Counted from the first letter of the stretch, positions 30,857 through 40,269 are shown. The stretch is 64,000 bases of DNA from Acetobacter aceti (GCF_002005445.1 NZ_CP014692.1:806001-870000); one strand, 5' to 3'. The notes: generated by a model from the letters alone, not told the origin. Program-made: numbers and translations.

Positions 30857-31675
30857 CTATCCGAACGGATCAGGATCGTAATCCACACCCACCAGATACA
30901 ACCCTTCAGAGGGCGCGGTCGGTCCCCCCGCACATCTGTCGCGAGCTTCCAGCGCGGTGCGGAGGTGCTCTGAATCCCAGCGGCGACATCCAATGAGTTG
31001 CAGGGTACCGACCAGATTTCTCACCTGATGGTGCAGGAAGGAACGGGCTTCGACATCAAACAGAATCAGGTCGCCATCACGGGTAATATCCAGCCGGTCC
31101 AGCGTGCGGATGGGACTTTTCGCCTGACAGGCGACCGCCCGGAACGTCGAGAAATCATGCTGGCCCAGTAGAATCTGCGTCGCGGACTGCATGGCCGGCA
31201 CATCGAGTGGATGGCGCACATGCCACACCCGGTTGGCTTCGATGCCCGGCCGGGAAGGGCGGTTCAGAAGCCTGTAGCGATAGCGACGCCGAATGGCGGA
31301 GAAGCGGGCGCTCCATGTGGGGGCAACGGGCGCTGCCGCCAAAATCACGACTGGATGGTCTTTAAGGTGGTAGGAAAGACCGTCTCTCACAGCCCGGGGA
31401 TTGAGCGGCATGGAGATTGGAAAATCCAGATGCGCCACCTGTCCCGTGGCATGGACGCGGGCATCCGTGCGTCCGGCGGTGATGCTGGGAACGTCTCGTC
31501 CTCCTGCCAGCCGGGCGGCGGCTTCTTCCAGCAACTGTTGCACGGACAGGCCGGCTTTCTGCCGTTGCCAGCCAACCAGACCGGTTCCGTCATACTCGAT
31601 CTTGACCGCCCAGCGTTGCCGGTCATCCGGCGCGTGGCTCTGGCGAAAGAATGCCGGAGGCGAAGCGTCATTCAT
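30857..31675 (-). CDS. truA: tRNA pseudouridine synthase A
   Basis: Makes pseudouridine at positions 38-40 of the tRNA anticodon arm. The 272-residue product has the N-terminal KIEYDGTGLVGWQRQ block and the catalytic-Asp motif TAGRTDARVHATGQVAH. The family blocks RRYRYRLLNR, GQHDFSTFRA and RSFLHHQVRNLVGTL follow, all in order. An N-terminal extension of about 20 residues precedes the first block. The ATG overlaps the fmt stop by four bases (ATGA), so the two are translated together. The call is secure. Confidence 0.96.
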   Translation of the reverse strand: MNDASPPAFFRQSHAPDDRQRWAVKIEYDGTGLVGWQRQKAGLSVQQLLEEAAARLAGGRDVPSITAGRTDARVHATGQVAHLDFPISMPLNPRAVRDGLSYHLKDHPVVILAAAPVAPTWSARFSAIRRRYRYRLLNRPSRPGIEANRVWHVRHPLDVPAMQSATQILLGQHDFSTFRAVACQAKSPIRTLDRLDITRDGDLILFDVEARSFLHHQVRNLVGTLQLIGCRRWDSEHLRTALEARDRCAGGPTAPSEGLYLVGVDYDPDPFG

Positions 31676-32586
31676 GAGCCGAGGCGGGCGCCTGCGGCAA
31701 CGGGCTGGCCGCGCAGAAAGGCATTCGCATCCATCATGCCCCGCCCGGGGCGCTGGATCTGACGGATACGCAGCGCGGAGGCAGAACCACAGGCCAGTGT
31801 CAGGAGATCATCCAGCACCACGCCCGGTGCGCCAGCCCGCTCGGGGATGACATCAACAGCGCCGATCTTCAGGGTGACACCATCGAGCGTGGTAAATGCA
31901 CCGGGCCATGGGGTCAGGGCGCGGACCTGCCGGTCGATGGTCCCGGCGGATTGCGTCCAGTCGATGCGGCCGTCTTCCTTTGTCAGGCGGGCGGCATAGG
32001 TCACGCCTTCTTCAGGTTGCGGGACGGCGGGAGGCTGCTCACGCAGCACATCCACCACCATTTTCGCACCCAGCGCCGCCAGCTCGTCGTGCAGCGTTGT
32101 GGCGGTCGTCACTTCTGTGATCGGCACGCCGACCGAGGACAGCATGTCGCCGGTATCCAGACCGACATCCATCTGCATGATCGTCACGCCGCTTTCCTTG
32201 TCTCCGGCCAGAATCGCGCTCTGGATCGGGGAGGCGCCACGCCAGCGCGGGAGCAGGCTGGCGTGGATGTTCAGGCAGCCTCGTTCAGGGGCGTCGAGCA
32301 TCGCTTTGGGCAGGATCAGGCCATAAGCCGCGACAATGGCGACATCGAATTTCCGGGTGGCGAACCAGTCCAGTTCTTCCTGATTGTTCCGCAGCTTTTC
32401 CGGACAGCGCACGGGAATCCCGAGTGTGTCGGCGGCATGATGCACCGGAGAAGGACGCAGCGCCTTGCCACGTCCGGCGGGGCGTGGCGGCTGGGTATAG
32501 ACCACCGCGACCTCATGTCCTGCGTCGCGGAGAGCATACAGCGCCGGAACGGCGAAGTCGGGCGTGCCCATGAAAGCCAGACGCAT
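31672..32586 (-). CDS. fmt: Methionyl-tRNA formyltransferase
   Basis: Formylates initiator Met-tRNA with 10-formyl-tetrahydrofolate. The 304-residue protein begins MRLAFMGTPDFAVPAL. It carries the formyltransferase active-site block LNIHASLLPRWRGASPIQ, where Asn, His and a downstream Asp are catalytic, then GVTIMQMDVGLDTGDML. The C-terminal tRNA-binding domain follows. It sits between def and truA. Pairing with def is functional: formyl groups added here are removed by deformylase. Secure. Confidence 0.97.
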   Translation of the reverse strand: MRLAFMGTPDFAVPALYALRDAGHEVAVVYTQPPRPAGRGKALRPSPVHHAADTLGIPVRCPEKLRNNQEELDWFATRKFDVAIVAAYGLILPKAMLDAPERGCLNIHASLLPRWRGASPIQSAILAGDKESGVTIMQMDVGLDTGDMLSSVGVPITEVTTATTLHDELAALGAKMVVDVLREQPPAVPQPEEGVTYAARLTKEDGRIDWTQSAGTIDRQVRALTPWPGAFTTLDGVTLKIGAVDVIPERAGAPGVVLDDLLTLACGSASALRIRQIQRPGRGMMDANAFLRGQPVAAGARLGS

Positions 32587-32666
32587 TGGTCTCTTCTCCG
32601 GAAATCTCAGGTCTGGGCGGAAGCGGGATGCCGCTCAGCGATAGGAAGGCGTGGCCGTGGCAGGAC

Positions 32667-33218
32667 TCAGTGCTTGAGGAGTTTCTGCTCTTTCGCCAGA
32701 CGACGCATGATCATGTTCCGGCGCAGCGTGGAGAGATGGTCCACGAACAGCACGCCATCCAGATGATCGATCTCGTGCTGGATGCAGGTGGCCAGCAGGC
32801 CGTTCACTTCACGCTCGCACCGCTGACCCTCGACGTTCGTCCAGCGAACCCGCACCGCTTCCGGGCGCACAACTTCCGCATACTGGTTGGGGAGAGACAG
32901 GCAGCCCTCCTCACGCGGCGTCATGACTTCGCTTTCCGTCAGGATCTCGGGATTGATGAGGACGATCGGCTGACGGTCTTCGTCATCACCCAGATCGACG
33001 ATGACATAGCGCTGGCTGATGCCCACCTGAGGGGCGGCCAGACCGATGCCGGGCGCGGCGTACATGGCTGAAAACATGCCAGGCAACGTGGCTTTCACCG
33101 CGTCCATATCTTCGGGGCGAACGATCCGGGCCTTCTGGCGCAGCACGGCCTGAGGAGCGATCAGAATCTGTGTGGGCGAAGCAGTGGCCCCGGCGAGGGA
33201 GAAATCGACGTCGTTCAT
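32667..33218 (-). CDS. def: Peptide deformylase
   Basis: Metalloenzyme that removes the formyl group from nascent proteins. All three signature motifs are present: GIGLAAPQVG, EEGCLSLP and QHEIDHLDG, giving the metal ligands Cys, His and His and the catalytic Glu. Length of 183 residues is normal. It lies 80 bases upstream of fmt on the same strand. Secure. Confidence 0.97.
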   Translation of the reverse strand: MNDVDFSLAGATASPTQILIAPQAVLRQKARIVRPEDMDAVKATLPGMFSAMYAAPGIGLAAPQVGISQRYVIVDLGDDEDRQPIVLINPEILTESEVMTPREEGCLSLPNQYAEVVRPEAVRVRWTNVEGQRCEREVNGLLATCIQHEIDHLDGVLFVDHLSTLRRNMIMRRLAKEQKLLKH

Positions 33219-33301
33219 AGCGCCGGTTTAGCGAGGCTGCTTCCGTTTTTCCAGCCCTGAGTATCGGATAGGATACGCCAGTATGCCGAAACGAGGCAGC
33301 T

Positions 33302-33766
33302 TCACCAGTTCCGTGGATTATAGGTAACGGCATCCGTCTGATCATAGGTCAGGGACATGCGATCCATGCCAGATCCCGCATAACGACAGACAGCCAGAAA
33401 ACTTCTGACCGGCTGACCCGCGGAAACCAGATAGGGCACGGGCATGCACAGATACCACAACCGGCCTCGTGAGCCGCCCGCGTCACTGACTGCGAAAGCC
33501 TTCGGCGCCGAAACCGGCAGGGTGTCGTCATGACGGGGAGGGGTATAGTGGAGCGTCACCTGACCTGTGGCGTCAGGATAATATTGCAGGCCACAGGACC
33601 GGATAAAATCGGCAAGAGTTGGCTGACGCAGAAGCGTCGTATCGGGCTTTTCCTGTGAGCACACTTCACGTTTGGTCTGCTCGTAACGGGCGCATCCGGT
33701 GAGGCTCATGGCGTTCACCAGACAGAACAGGCCTGTCAGGCGAGAGAGGGAGCTGCGTTCAGACAC
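33302..33766 (-). CDS. Small predicted lipoprotein, unknown function
   Basis: From GTG 33766 the product has about 154 residues. A hydrophobic leader ends in MSLTGC, a lipobox, so the mature protein should be lipid-anchored. The mature part has several Cys (VCSQ, RSCGLQYY, YLCMP, AVCRY) that could form disulfides. No family is recognised. The GTG overlaps the end of the upstream permease gene by eight bases and has GGAAG at fair spacing, so I prefer it to an ATG 39 bases earlier inside that gene. Confidence 0.65.
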   Translation of the reverse strand: MSERSSLSRLTGLFCLVNAMSLTGCARYEQTKREVCSQEKPDTTLLRQPTLADFIRSCGLQYYPDATGQVTLHYTPPRHDDTLPVSAPKAFAVSDAGGSRGRLWYLCMPVPYLVSAGQPVRSFLAVCRYAGSGMDRMSLTYDQTDAVTYNPRNW

Positions 33767-34859
33767 GCTCGTCGTCTTCCAGCGGCGGTGCGATCTTGTC
33801 ACCAACTGCGAGCAGCATGGCGGTCAGCGGGGAGGCGAGAATCAACCCTGGTGCACCGAAGATGCCGCCGAAGAACGTCTGGGACAGAACGGTCAGGCCG
33901 GGAGGCATCTGCACCGCTTTGCGCTGGATCAGCGGAGCCATGACGTTCCCTTCGAAAAACTGGATGACTGTGTAGAGCGCGGCAACCATGGCGGTCTCGC
34001 GCAGGCCGAGGGACAGCGCGAGGAGCAGGGCAGGAACAGCGCCGAGAATAGCGCCGATATAGGGAATGAAATTGCAGAGTGCGGCCAGAAAGCCAAGGCT
34101 GATCGCCAGAGGTACGCCAATGATCCAGAGCCCCATGCCGGAGAGGATGCCGACAACGGCCATGTCGAGCGCCTGTCCGGCAACCCATGCCCAAAGCGTA
34201 TCCGCCGCGACCAGCATGACTTCCTGTCCTCGTCCGCGCCAGTGACGTGGAACGAGCCGGAGCATGCCGTTGGCATAGAGAGAAGGAGAGGCGGCGAAAT
34301 ACAGACCGGCGATGACCACGACGGCGAGCGTGCCCAGCACACCGAACGCTGACCCGAGAAAGCCTGTCATCGAACCCGCAATCCGCGAGCCGAGGGACAT
34401 CAGGCCGCCGCTGCCGGTCGCGCCGCCGCCATGCCCACCCAGTGAGGCGGGCAGATAATTCAGCAGAACCTGCCCCTGAGGCCAGGCGGCAAGCCGGTCA
34501 CGAAGGGCGTAAACCTGCGTGGTCAGGGCGTCGCGCAGCTTGGCGGCCTGTGCGACGATATCAGAGCCGCTCGACCAGCCGATACCGACGGTCAGGGTCA
34601 CCATCAGCACGCAGACAATGGCGAGTGCTGCCCCATAGGGCAGTTTTGTCCAGCGTTTCAGGATGCGGGCCACTCCATGCAGGATGACGGCAAAGAGCGC
34701 TGAAGCGAAGACCACCATGATCACGTCGCCGATCAGCCAGATCGACAGCATGACAGCAGCAATGGTCAGTGTAAGGCGAAGGATGCGCGCAATGCTGTCG
34801 AGCGGCGTTTCATCGGATGAAGGCGGCTGCTTGTCGTCGAAAGTCTGTTCGGAAGCCAT
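33759..34859 (-). CDS. AI-2E family (PerM/TqsA-like) membrane permease
   Basis: Polytopic protein of the AI-2E transporter superfamily, a group that exports autoinducer-2, Na+/H+ or other small solutes; the substrate cannot be told. Typical features: N-terminal paired membrane segments, a soluble loop with VAQAAKLRDALTTQVYALRDRL, then segments with FIPYIGAILGAVPALLLAL and a C-terminal block GLTVLSQTFFGGIFGAPGLILASP characteristic of the family. The start is uncertain; ATG 34859 begins a normal N-terminus, while GTG 34943 would add 28 residues with no ribosome site. It overlaps the lipoprotein gene. Confidence 0.88.
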   Translation of the reverse strand: MASEQTFDDKQPPSSDETPLDSIARILRLTLTIAAVMLSIWLIGDVIMVVFASALFAVILHGVARILKRWTKLPYGAALAIVCVLMVTLTVGIGWSSGSDIVAQAAKLRDALTTQVYALRDRLAAWPQGQVLLNYLPASLGGHGGGATGSGGLMSLGSRIAGSMTGFLGSAFGVLGTLAVVVIAGLYFAASPSLYANGMLRLVPRHWRGRGQEVMLVAADTLWAWVAGQALDMAVVGILSGMGLWIIGVPLAISLGFLAALCNFIPYIGAILGAVPALLLALSLGLRETAMVAALYTVIQFFEGNVMAPLIQRKAVQMPPGLTVLSQTFFGGIFGAPGLILASPLTAMLLAVGDKIAPPLEDDERV

Positions 34860-35028
34860 GAGATTCTGGATCACCTGAAAGCTGTGGCCATGGTTATCGT
34901 GGCCTGACATGCGGCATAACGCTGCGGTCAGGCTTTCGCTCACAATGACGGCTACGATTTTTCAAAAAACAGGACGACAGGGAGTGTATGAAGGAAAAAC
35001 GGCGTGTTGGTCACCCGACCACAGCAGC

Positions 35029-35054
35029 GTCCGACAGGACGAAACCTGCCGGAC
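35029..35054 (-). terminator. Hairpin downstream of small exported protein gene
   Basis: Stem of 10 base pairs, GTCCGACAGG/CCTGCCGGAC; on the minus-strand RNA the single mismatch becomes a G-U pair. The loop is 6 bases. It lies about 50 bases after the stop of the 35105-35521 gene. There is no U-tract, so termination is inferred from position only. Confidence 0.4.
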
Positions 35055-35104
35055 AGGGTCGCCCCGTGGGTCGGGAAAAATGAGGTGTTCCGCGCCGCCG
35101 GGCC

Positions 35105-35521
35105 TTAGCGGGGCGTGACCCAGCCGTTACCCGTGGCGTCACCCATGCTGCCCGAGCCATTCGGGCCGCTGTCCTGATAGGCGGACCCGAATTTGGACAG
35201 GTCCGCACCCGTGACGGAATCCCGCACCACATGCTGGGCATGGTCGGGGTCGGGGCCGTGCGTCATATCCATTGACGGCGCATCCTGGTATCCGGGCGGC
35301 AGCTTTCTGCGTCCTTTGACGTGCAGGTTTTCGTGGCGGCCCGTTGTCGCCGCGGCGCCGCCATCTTCGCGCGTCGGATCACCGGACATCATTTCAGCGC
35401 CCGACAGGGCGTCGCTTTGTTGCGCCATCGCCTGCCCGGAGAGCGAAATGCTGGTGGCCGTCAGAAGCAGCAGGAGTCCTGCTGCTGGGAAACGACCGGT
35501 GAGTCTGGAAAAAACACGCAT
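35105..35521 (-). CDS. Small exported protein, unknown function
   Basis: From ATG 35521 the product has 138 residues. It has a signal peptide (basic MRVFSRLTGR, then AAGLLLLLTATSISLSG, cleavage likely after AMA near residue 32) and a hydrophilic mature part rich in Asp, Gly, Met and His (for example HGPDPDHAQHV). It has no Cys and no recognised domain. GAGAG at fair spacing supports this start over a far upstream one at 35755 that would overlap the divergent alkB region. Confidence 0.6.
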   Translation of the reverse strand: MRVFSRLTGRFPAAGLLLLLTATSISLSGQAMAQQSDALSGAEMMSGDPTREDGGAAATTGRHENLHVKGRRKLPPGYQDAPSMDMTHGPDPDHAQHVVRDSVTGADLSKFGSAYQDSGPNGSGSMGDATGNGWVTPR

Positions 35522-35726
35522 GGATACAGGTCTCTCAGGGCTGGGATGCGGGCGCGTGGCCAGACAGCCCATCGTCAGTGTCATTTCGGTCAGTCTACAA
35601 TCACCTCTTCCCATCTTACAACCGCAATAGATCAGGATCAGATGTGCTATCTCAGCAGTGGAGTGGATGAAGGCGACCACGCTGACGTGGCTCAACGACT
35701 GGCTTCGTGGCAGAGGAGGACGGCGT

Positions 35727-36410
35727 GTGACTGGCGATCTTTTCGACTTTCTCAACGTAACGGACCCTCGAGAGGGAAAGGACTGCGACGGGCATATTCA
35801 GCTTGATCCGGGTGCTTTCATCTTCCCCGGTATGGCGCTTTCCAGAGCGTCCGACCTGCTTGATGCGGCCCGCGACATCGTTCGGCAGGCGCCGTTCCGA
35901 CATCTTGTCACGCCGGGAGGTCATCGCATGTCGGTCGGCATGACAGCCTGTGGCGAGTATGGCTGGACCTCGGATGCTTCCGGCTATCGCTACACAACAA
36001 CCCAGCCGCGCAATGGCCTGCCATGGCCTGTCCTGCCGGAACTGTTCCGCTCGCTCGTGGAAGAAGCGACAGCCGCCGCCGGCTTTCTGTGTCCGCCGCT
36101 ACAATCCGGCCTTCTGAATCTGTATCGACCGGGAACACGTCTTTCATTGCATCAGGACAAGGATGAAGAGGACGCCGAGACACCGATTGTCTCCGTCTCG
36201 CTCGGGGTGGCTGCGACATTTCTATGGGGAGGGCTCGACCGCGCCAGTCCGACGCGCCGGCTTCGTCTTTCGCACGGGGATGTTGTCGTGTGGGGAGGGC
36301 CTTCCCGGCTGACGTTCCACGGTGTTGCTCCGCTTGCCGTCTCATCACATCCCATGACGGGAGACTGCAGGCTCAATCTGACATTCCGTCAGATCACAAA
36401 ACGTCCCTGA
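35727..36410 (+). CDS. alkB: AlkB-type 2-oxoglutarate/Fe(II) DNA repair dioxygenase
   Basis: Direct-repair enzyme that oxidatively removes methyl groups from 1-methyladenine and 3-methylcytosine. The iron ligands are visible as HQDKDE (His and Asp) and the distal His in TFHGVAPL. The 2-oxoglutarate-binding Arg residues lie in RLNLTFRQ at the end. NLYRPGTRLSLHQDKDE and FLWGGLDR are typical AlkB blocks. GTG 35727 is preferred because AGGAGG (35714-35719) lies seven bases upstream; it gives 227 residues starting like known AlkB proteins (TGDLFDFL). There is no Ada partner nearby. Confidence 0.95.
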   Translation: MTGDLFDFLNVTDPREGKDCDGHIQLDPGAFIFPGMALSRASDLLDAARDIVRQAPFRHLVTPGGHRMSVGMTACGEYGWTSDASGYRYTTTQPRNGLPWPVLPELFRSLVEEATAAAGFLCPPLQSGLLNLYRPGTRLSLHQDKDEEDAETPIVSVSLGVAATFLWGGLDRASPTRRLRLSHGDVVVWGGPSRLTFHGVAPLAVSSHPMTGDCRLNLTFRQITKRP

Positions 36411-36447
36411 AATATCTTGGTGACGCGTCATGCGTCTTGGAGGACTG

Positions 36448-36478
36448 ATTTCAGTCGTAGCTGAAATGTGGTTTTTTT
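36448..36478 (+). terminator. Possible alkB terminator overlapping the convergent gene's end
   Basis: Seven-base stem ATTTCAG/CTGAAAT with a 6-base loop, then GTGG and T7 (36472-36478) on the plus strand. It overlaps the last codons of the minus-strand gene ending at 36451. The stem is short, so confidence is modest. Confidence 0.45.
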
Positions 36479-37104
36479 CGTGTGTTGATAAAAATCTGCA
36501 CAACGCCGGATGGATTGAAGCCGGGAGGAACCGCACCGGCTATGCCTGCCACGGTAATGGGGGCGGGCATGACGCGGGCGGGGAATCCGCAGCGACTCAT
36601 TGTCGCCACCACGCTGGCGGCAACCTCCGGATCTTTATTGTAGATGTAATATTCTCCCACACCACGAGCGGAGAATATCTGTGAGCGCCGTACTTTCCTG
36701 TCGACCTCTTCCAGAACCGCCTGCGTCTGATCCGCCATGAAGCCCGCTTCCGCGTCTCCGGCCAGCGTGACGATTTCAAAGTCGTTCCGGGTGTTTACAA
36801 AATCATTCTGCAAACAGAGGCGCGCCTCGTCAGTGATGTCGCGCCACATCACATTCGCCTTGATCTGATCGGCTTTGGCGAGGGCTTCGACGGCCTGCTT
36901 CTGTGCTGTCAGGATGGCGATCCGGGCGTCCTTATCGTGCTGCGCCGCTGTGGATTGCGCCTGATCCATCCTGAAAAAGACGTATCCGGAACCAAGGCCG
37001 GAACATAGACCTGCTACAACGGCGATCAGCAGGCACCAGCCCGGATGCAGGTACAGACTCTGCTCTTTCGAAAAAGAAAATCTGTCTCTGGTGGTGGTCC
37101 GCAT
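36451..37104 (-). CDS. Membrane-anchored protein of unknown function
   Basis: The 217-residue product has a short basic cytoplasmic N-terminus and one membrane segment (about 22-44, WCLLIAVVAGLCSGLGSGYVFF). An Ala/Gln/Lys-rich helical stretch that could be coiled coil (about 48-85) and a globular end follow. The end contains two Cys (residues around ARLCLQND and MSRCGFP) and VPPGFNPSGVVQIFINTRK. No family recognised. It is convergent with alkB and divergent from the M32 peptidase gene, with about 210 bases between the two starts. Confidence 0.65.
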   Translation of the reverse strand: MRTTTRDRFSFSKEQSLYLHPGWCLLIAVVAGLCSGLGSGYVFFRMDQAQSTAAQHDKDARIAILTAQKQAVEALAKADQIKANVMWRDITDEARLCLQNDFVNTRNDFEIVTLAGDAEAGFMADQTQAVLEEVDRKVRRSQIFSARGVGEYYIYNKDPEVAASVVATMSRCGFPARVMPAPITVAGIAGAVPPGFNPSGVVQIFINTRKKPHFSYD

Positions 37105-37313
37105 TGTGCGTCAGGATATCCTGCGTCATGAAAATAAAATTATGGTCGAACGGGGCAGGGTGTTCCCATCCGTTAACCGGGTTTTTCTAGAGAAGAATTT
37201 TTCGCTCTCATAGCGTTATTTTATCGAAAACTGGAAATTCCCATCTTCCCCAGCCGTCTCAGAGCGGCGAGATCGTGATAGTCTGTACAGGACTGATTCA
37301 ACAGGAGTTTCCC

Positions 37314-38804
37314 ATGAACGCCTACGACCGTCTGCATCGCCTTTTCGGACGTCTTTCCGCGCTGGAAGATGCGGGCGGACTTCTTTCATGGGATCGCGAT
37401 ACGATGATGCCGGAAGGGGCTTCCGGCCGTCGTGCGACGGTCATGGCGACCCTTGGCGGCCTGCAGCACGAGATGCTGACAGCCCCGGAAGTGGGAGACT
37501 GGCTGGGGGCGGCCAGCGCGGATGACGATTTCTGGAAACAGGCCAATCTCAATGAGATGAAGCGGATTCACGCCCGAGCCATGGCGGTGCCGGGTGATCT
37601 GGTTGAAGCGCTTTCGAAAGCCGGATCGGATGCGGAGATGGTCTGGCGCAAGGCGCGCGCCGAAAACGATTTCGCCAGTCTGTTGCCTTGTCTGCAGACT
37701 GTTCTTGATCTGACACGCGAGAGCGCCACGGCTATCGGCGATGCCCTGCATGTTTCGCCTTATGACGCTCTGCTGGATGGTTTCGATCCGGGCATGACGC
37801 AGGAAGCCATAACGCCAATTTTTGAGACGCTTGCCCGCGACCTGCCTCCGTTGCTGCAGGCCGTGCTTGAACGACAGGGGAGTGCTGGAGAAGGCCGCCC
37901 GGTCGGGACTGCGCCTTTCCCTGTTTCTGATCAGGAGAAACTTGGAATATCCATGATGCGGCAGGTCGGTTTCGACATGAGGCGCGGACGTCTGGATGTC
38001 AGCGCCCATCCGTTTTGTGGCGGCGCGACTGATGATGTGCGCATCACCACGCGCTATGAGACCGATGATTTTCTTCCGGCGTTTCTGGGTGTGATGCATG
38101 AAACCGGTCATGCGCTCTATGAACAGGGATTGCCGGCTGAATGGCAGGGGCAGCCGGTCGGGCGGGCGCGGGGAATGACCCTTCATGAAAGCCAGTCCCT
38201 GCTGATGGAAATGCAGGTTACACGATCACGCCCCTTCGCGACATTCGCTGCGCCTGTCATGGCTTCTGCATTTGGTGGACAGGGTTCGTGGGATGCGGAC
38301 GATCTTTATCGGCGCATGACACGGGTCAGACCCGGTTTTATCCGTGTGGATGCGGATGAAGTCACCTATCCGGCGCATATCATCGTCCGGTATGAGCTTG
38401 AGGTCGCCATGATCGAAGGGCGACTGGCGCTGAAGGATCTCCCCGAAGCGTTCAACGCCCGTATCAAGGACATGCTGGGACTGGATGTCCCCGATGACCG
38501 ACGCGGATGTTTGCAGGATATTCACTGGCCGTTGGGTTTGTGGGGCTATTTCCCCTGCTATGCTCTGGGAGCATTAACGGCGGCACAACTTTTCGCCACG
38601 GCGCGGATGGCGTCGCCGGATATCGGGAATGAAATCCGGCGTGGAGAATTCGGTCATCTTCTGGGATGGCTTCGGTCATCGGTCCATGAGCGTGGCAGCA
38701 ATGCCTCAACACAGGACATCATCATCGCGGCCACGGGAAAACCACTGGGGGCCGAGGAGTATTTGCGCCATGTCCGGCATCGCTATCTCGATGGAGAAGG
38801 GTAG
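37314..38804 (+). CDS. M32-family metallocarboxypeptidase (Taq-type)
   Basis: Zinc carboxypeptidase of the thermostable carboxypeptidase 1 family, removing C-terminal residues from peptides in the cytosol. The product is 496 residues, the normal length. Zinc motif HETGH (HExxH), with the family blocks DVRITTRYE, PVGRARGMTLHESQSLL and RPGFIRVDADEVTYPAHIIVRYELE. A strong AGGAG lies upstream of ATG 37314, deciding the start. It is probably a single-gene unit, convergent with the AraC-type gene. Confidence 0.95.
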   Translation: MNAYDRLHRLFGRLSALEDAGGLLSWDRDTMMPEGASGRRATVMATLGGLQHEMLTAPEVGDWLGAASADDDFWKQANLNEMKRIHARAMAVPGDLVEALSKAGSDAEMVWRKARAENDFASLLPCLQTVLDLTRESATAIGDALHVSPYDALLDGFDPGMTQEAITPIFETLARDLPPLLQAVLERQGSAGEGRPVGTAPFPVSDQEKLGISMMRQVGFDMRRGRLDVSAHPFCGGATDDVRITTRYETDDFLPAFLGVMHETGHALYEQGLPAEWQGQPVGRARGMTLHESQSLLMEMQVTRSRPFATFAAPVMASAFGGQGSWDADDLYRRMTRVRPGFIRVDADEVTYPAHIIVRYELEVAMIEGRLALKDLPEAFNARIKDMLGLDVPDDRRGCLQDIHWPLGLWGYFPCYALGALTAAQLFATARMASPDIGNEIRRGEFGHLLGWLRSSVHERGSNASTQDIIIAATGKPLGAEEYLRHVRHRYLDGEG

Positions 38805-39163
38805 GTTTCTTATATGGACAGGGCGGTTTTGACTTGTCTGGTCGGGAGGCAGGCGGAGGCGAATGGGTTGAGGCGGTTGAAAGGGAGGCTCTGTATGAGC
38901 CGTTTCCCTCTCCGAGCATTGATCCCGGCTAACGGATTGCAATTTTCCCTGTGCAGGACGGGTCTTGTGTGAATTGCTTTCAGAAAGAACGTGTGTTGTG
39001 CAGGTTGTTCAGGCGAGTGGGGCGTTAGTTACATCTCCCTGTTAACCTGACTTCTGCGCGCAGCATGGAAAAGCACGCTGATTATGACGTCTCATGACCG
39101 GCGGATCGCCTTAACAGGCTGTCAGATTCACCATGCTTTGAAGGTTGATCAAACAGACTTGCC
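38805..39163. other. Intergenic region between convergent M32 peptidase and AraC-type genes
   Basis: About 360 bases without a credible gene. A bulged hairpin near 38880-38915 (GGGAGGCTC and GAGCCGTTTCCC arms) could be the terminator of the peptidase gene. The rest shows no coding signal or repeat that I can support. Confidence 0.45.
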
Positions 39164-40216
39164 TCACGCCCGGTCGAGCCCCTGCCAACTGCGGGGAGAG
39201 CACCCATGCCAGCGGGTAAAGGCGCGCGTGAAGGCGCTTCCTTCGCTGTAGCCCAGAAGAAAAGCTGTTTGTGAAACGGAATGTTCTCCGTTTCGCAGGT
39301 ATTTCAGCGCATGCTGGCGTCGTACGTCTTCCACCAGAAGCCGGTGCGTGAAGCCACTCGCGGCCAGACGACGCTGGAGAGTCCAGTAGGGGCACCCGAG
39401 CCGCTCGGCGACCTGTGTGATGGAGGGCTGGCCGTGTGGAAGAAGATCAAGAATGACACGCCGCACCTGCAAGAGAAAGTCCTGTTCCACGGACTGCTTG
39501 TGTGCCTGTATCTGGAGCAGTCCATCCTTGATTGCGCTGAACAGCAGCCCATCAGCGGCAGGCATCGGTGTGGTGAGATTGGTGGCCGGAAACAGGATCG
39601 AGTTTGTCTCCTGTCCGAAAAGAACCTTACAGCCGAACACTTTTTCATGCTCGTCCGTGCAGGACGGCGCCCTGTTGCGAAAATGAACGGTTGCAGGCGA
39701 CCAGTTCTCTCCACAAGCGTCCCGAATGATGTTGCACAATACGGCAAGTGTCAGTTCCGCATCCTGACGATGGTCGTGAAGGAGCGGGTCGCCAACATCG
39801 TAATCCAGACGGGCAGTTTCACCCTGTCTGGAATGAGTGACGATGCTGTTGTCCTGATGGATCGGGAAGAAGGCTGCCAGATTATCGAGCGCGTCGCCGA
39901 GAACTGAAGAGGAAAGGGCGGCGTAACCCAGCATGCCCAGACGGCGGGGCTCGAACTGGTGCCCGAACCACAGGCCAAAATTTGCCGTTGCGGTTTTGCT
40001 TGCCGCGTAATCCAGCGTGCGACAGTAAGCGCCCAGCAAAACCGTCTCGGAAGGAGTGCTGCTGAGCCGTCCTTCAAGTCCGCACTGACTGAACACATCC
40101 ACCGGCTGCGCCCCGAGACGTGCAATGAAGGCATCCAGCCCATAGACGACAGAGGCCAGAACCGTTGTGGATGAAGTCGGTGGACTGGAATGTCCCTGAG
40201 TGGGCAGACGTGTCAT
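39164..40216 (-). CDS. AraC-family transcriptional regulator (OruR/ArgR-like)
   Basis: The 350-residue protein has an N-terminal ligand domain of the arabinose-binding-like type seen in OruR (LGAYCRTLDYAASKTATANFG; GMLGYAALSSSVLGDALDNL). Its C-terminal AraC DNA-binding domain has two helix-turn-helix motifs (ITQVAERLGCPYWTLQRRL and VSQTAFLLGYSEGSAFTRAF). OruR-type regulators often control amino-acid catabolism. It is transcribed divergently from the aminotransferase-kinase-permease genes and is the likely regulator of them. ATG 40216 is chosen; ATG 40234 would add six residues. Confidence 0.9.
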   Translation of the reverse strand: MTRLPTQGHSSPPTSSTTVLASVVYGLDAFIARLGAQPVDVFSQCGLEGRLSSTPSETVLLGAYCRTLDYAASKTATANFGLWFGHQFEPRRLGMLGYAALSSSVLGDALDNLAAFFPIHQDNSIVTHSRQGETARLDYDVGDPLLHDHRQDAELTLAVLCNIIRDACGENWSPATVHFRNRAPSCTDEHEKVFGCKVLFGQETNSILFPATNLTTPMPAADGLLFSAIKDGLLQIQAHKQSVEQDFLLQVRRVILDLLPHGQPSITQVAERLGCPYWTLQRRLAASGFTHRLLVEDVRRQHALKYLRNGEHSVSQTAFLLGYSEGSAFTRAFTRWHGCSPRSWQGLDRA

Positions 40217-40256
40217 TCCGCCACTATCTCCCATGATGGCAGGTCGGACTTCTCCG

Positions 40257-40269
40257 TCCGATTATCGGA
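40257..40269. promoter_or_regulatory. 13-base palindrome in the AraC/aminotransferase divergent region
   Basis: TCCGATTATCGGA is a perfect palindrome with 6-base arms and one central base, 41 bases from the AraC start and about 195 from the aminotransferase start. It could be an operator. AraC proteins usually bind direct repeats, so another regulator is possible. Confidence 0.3.
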
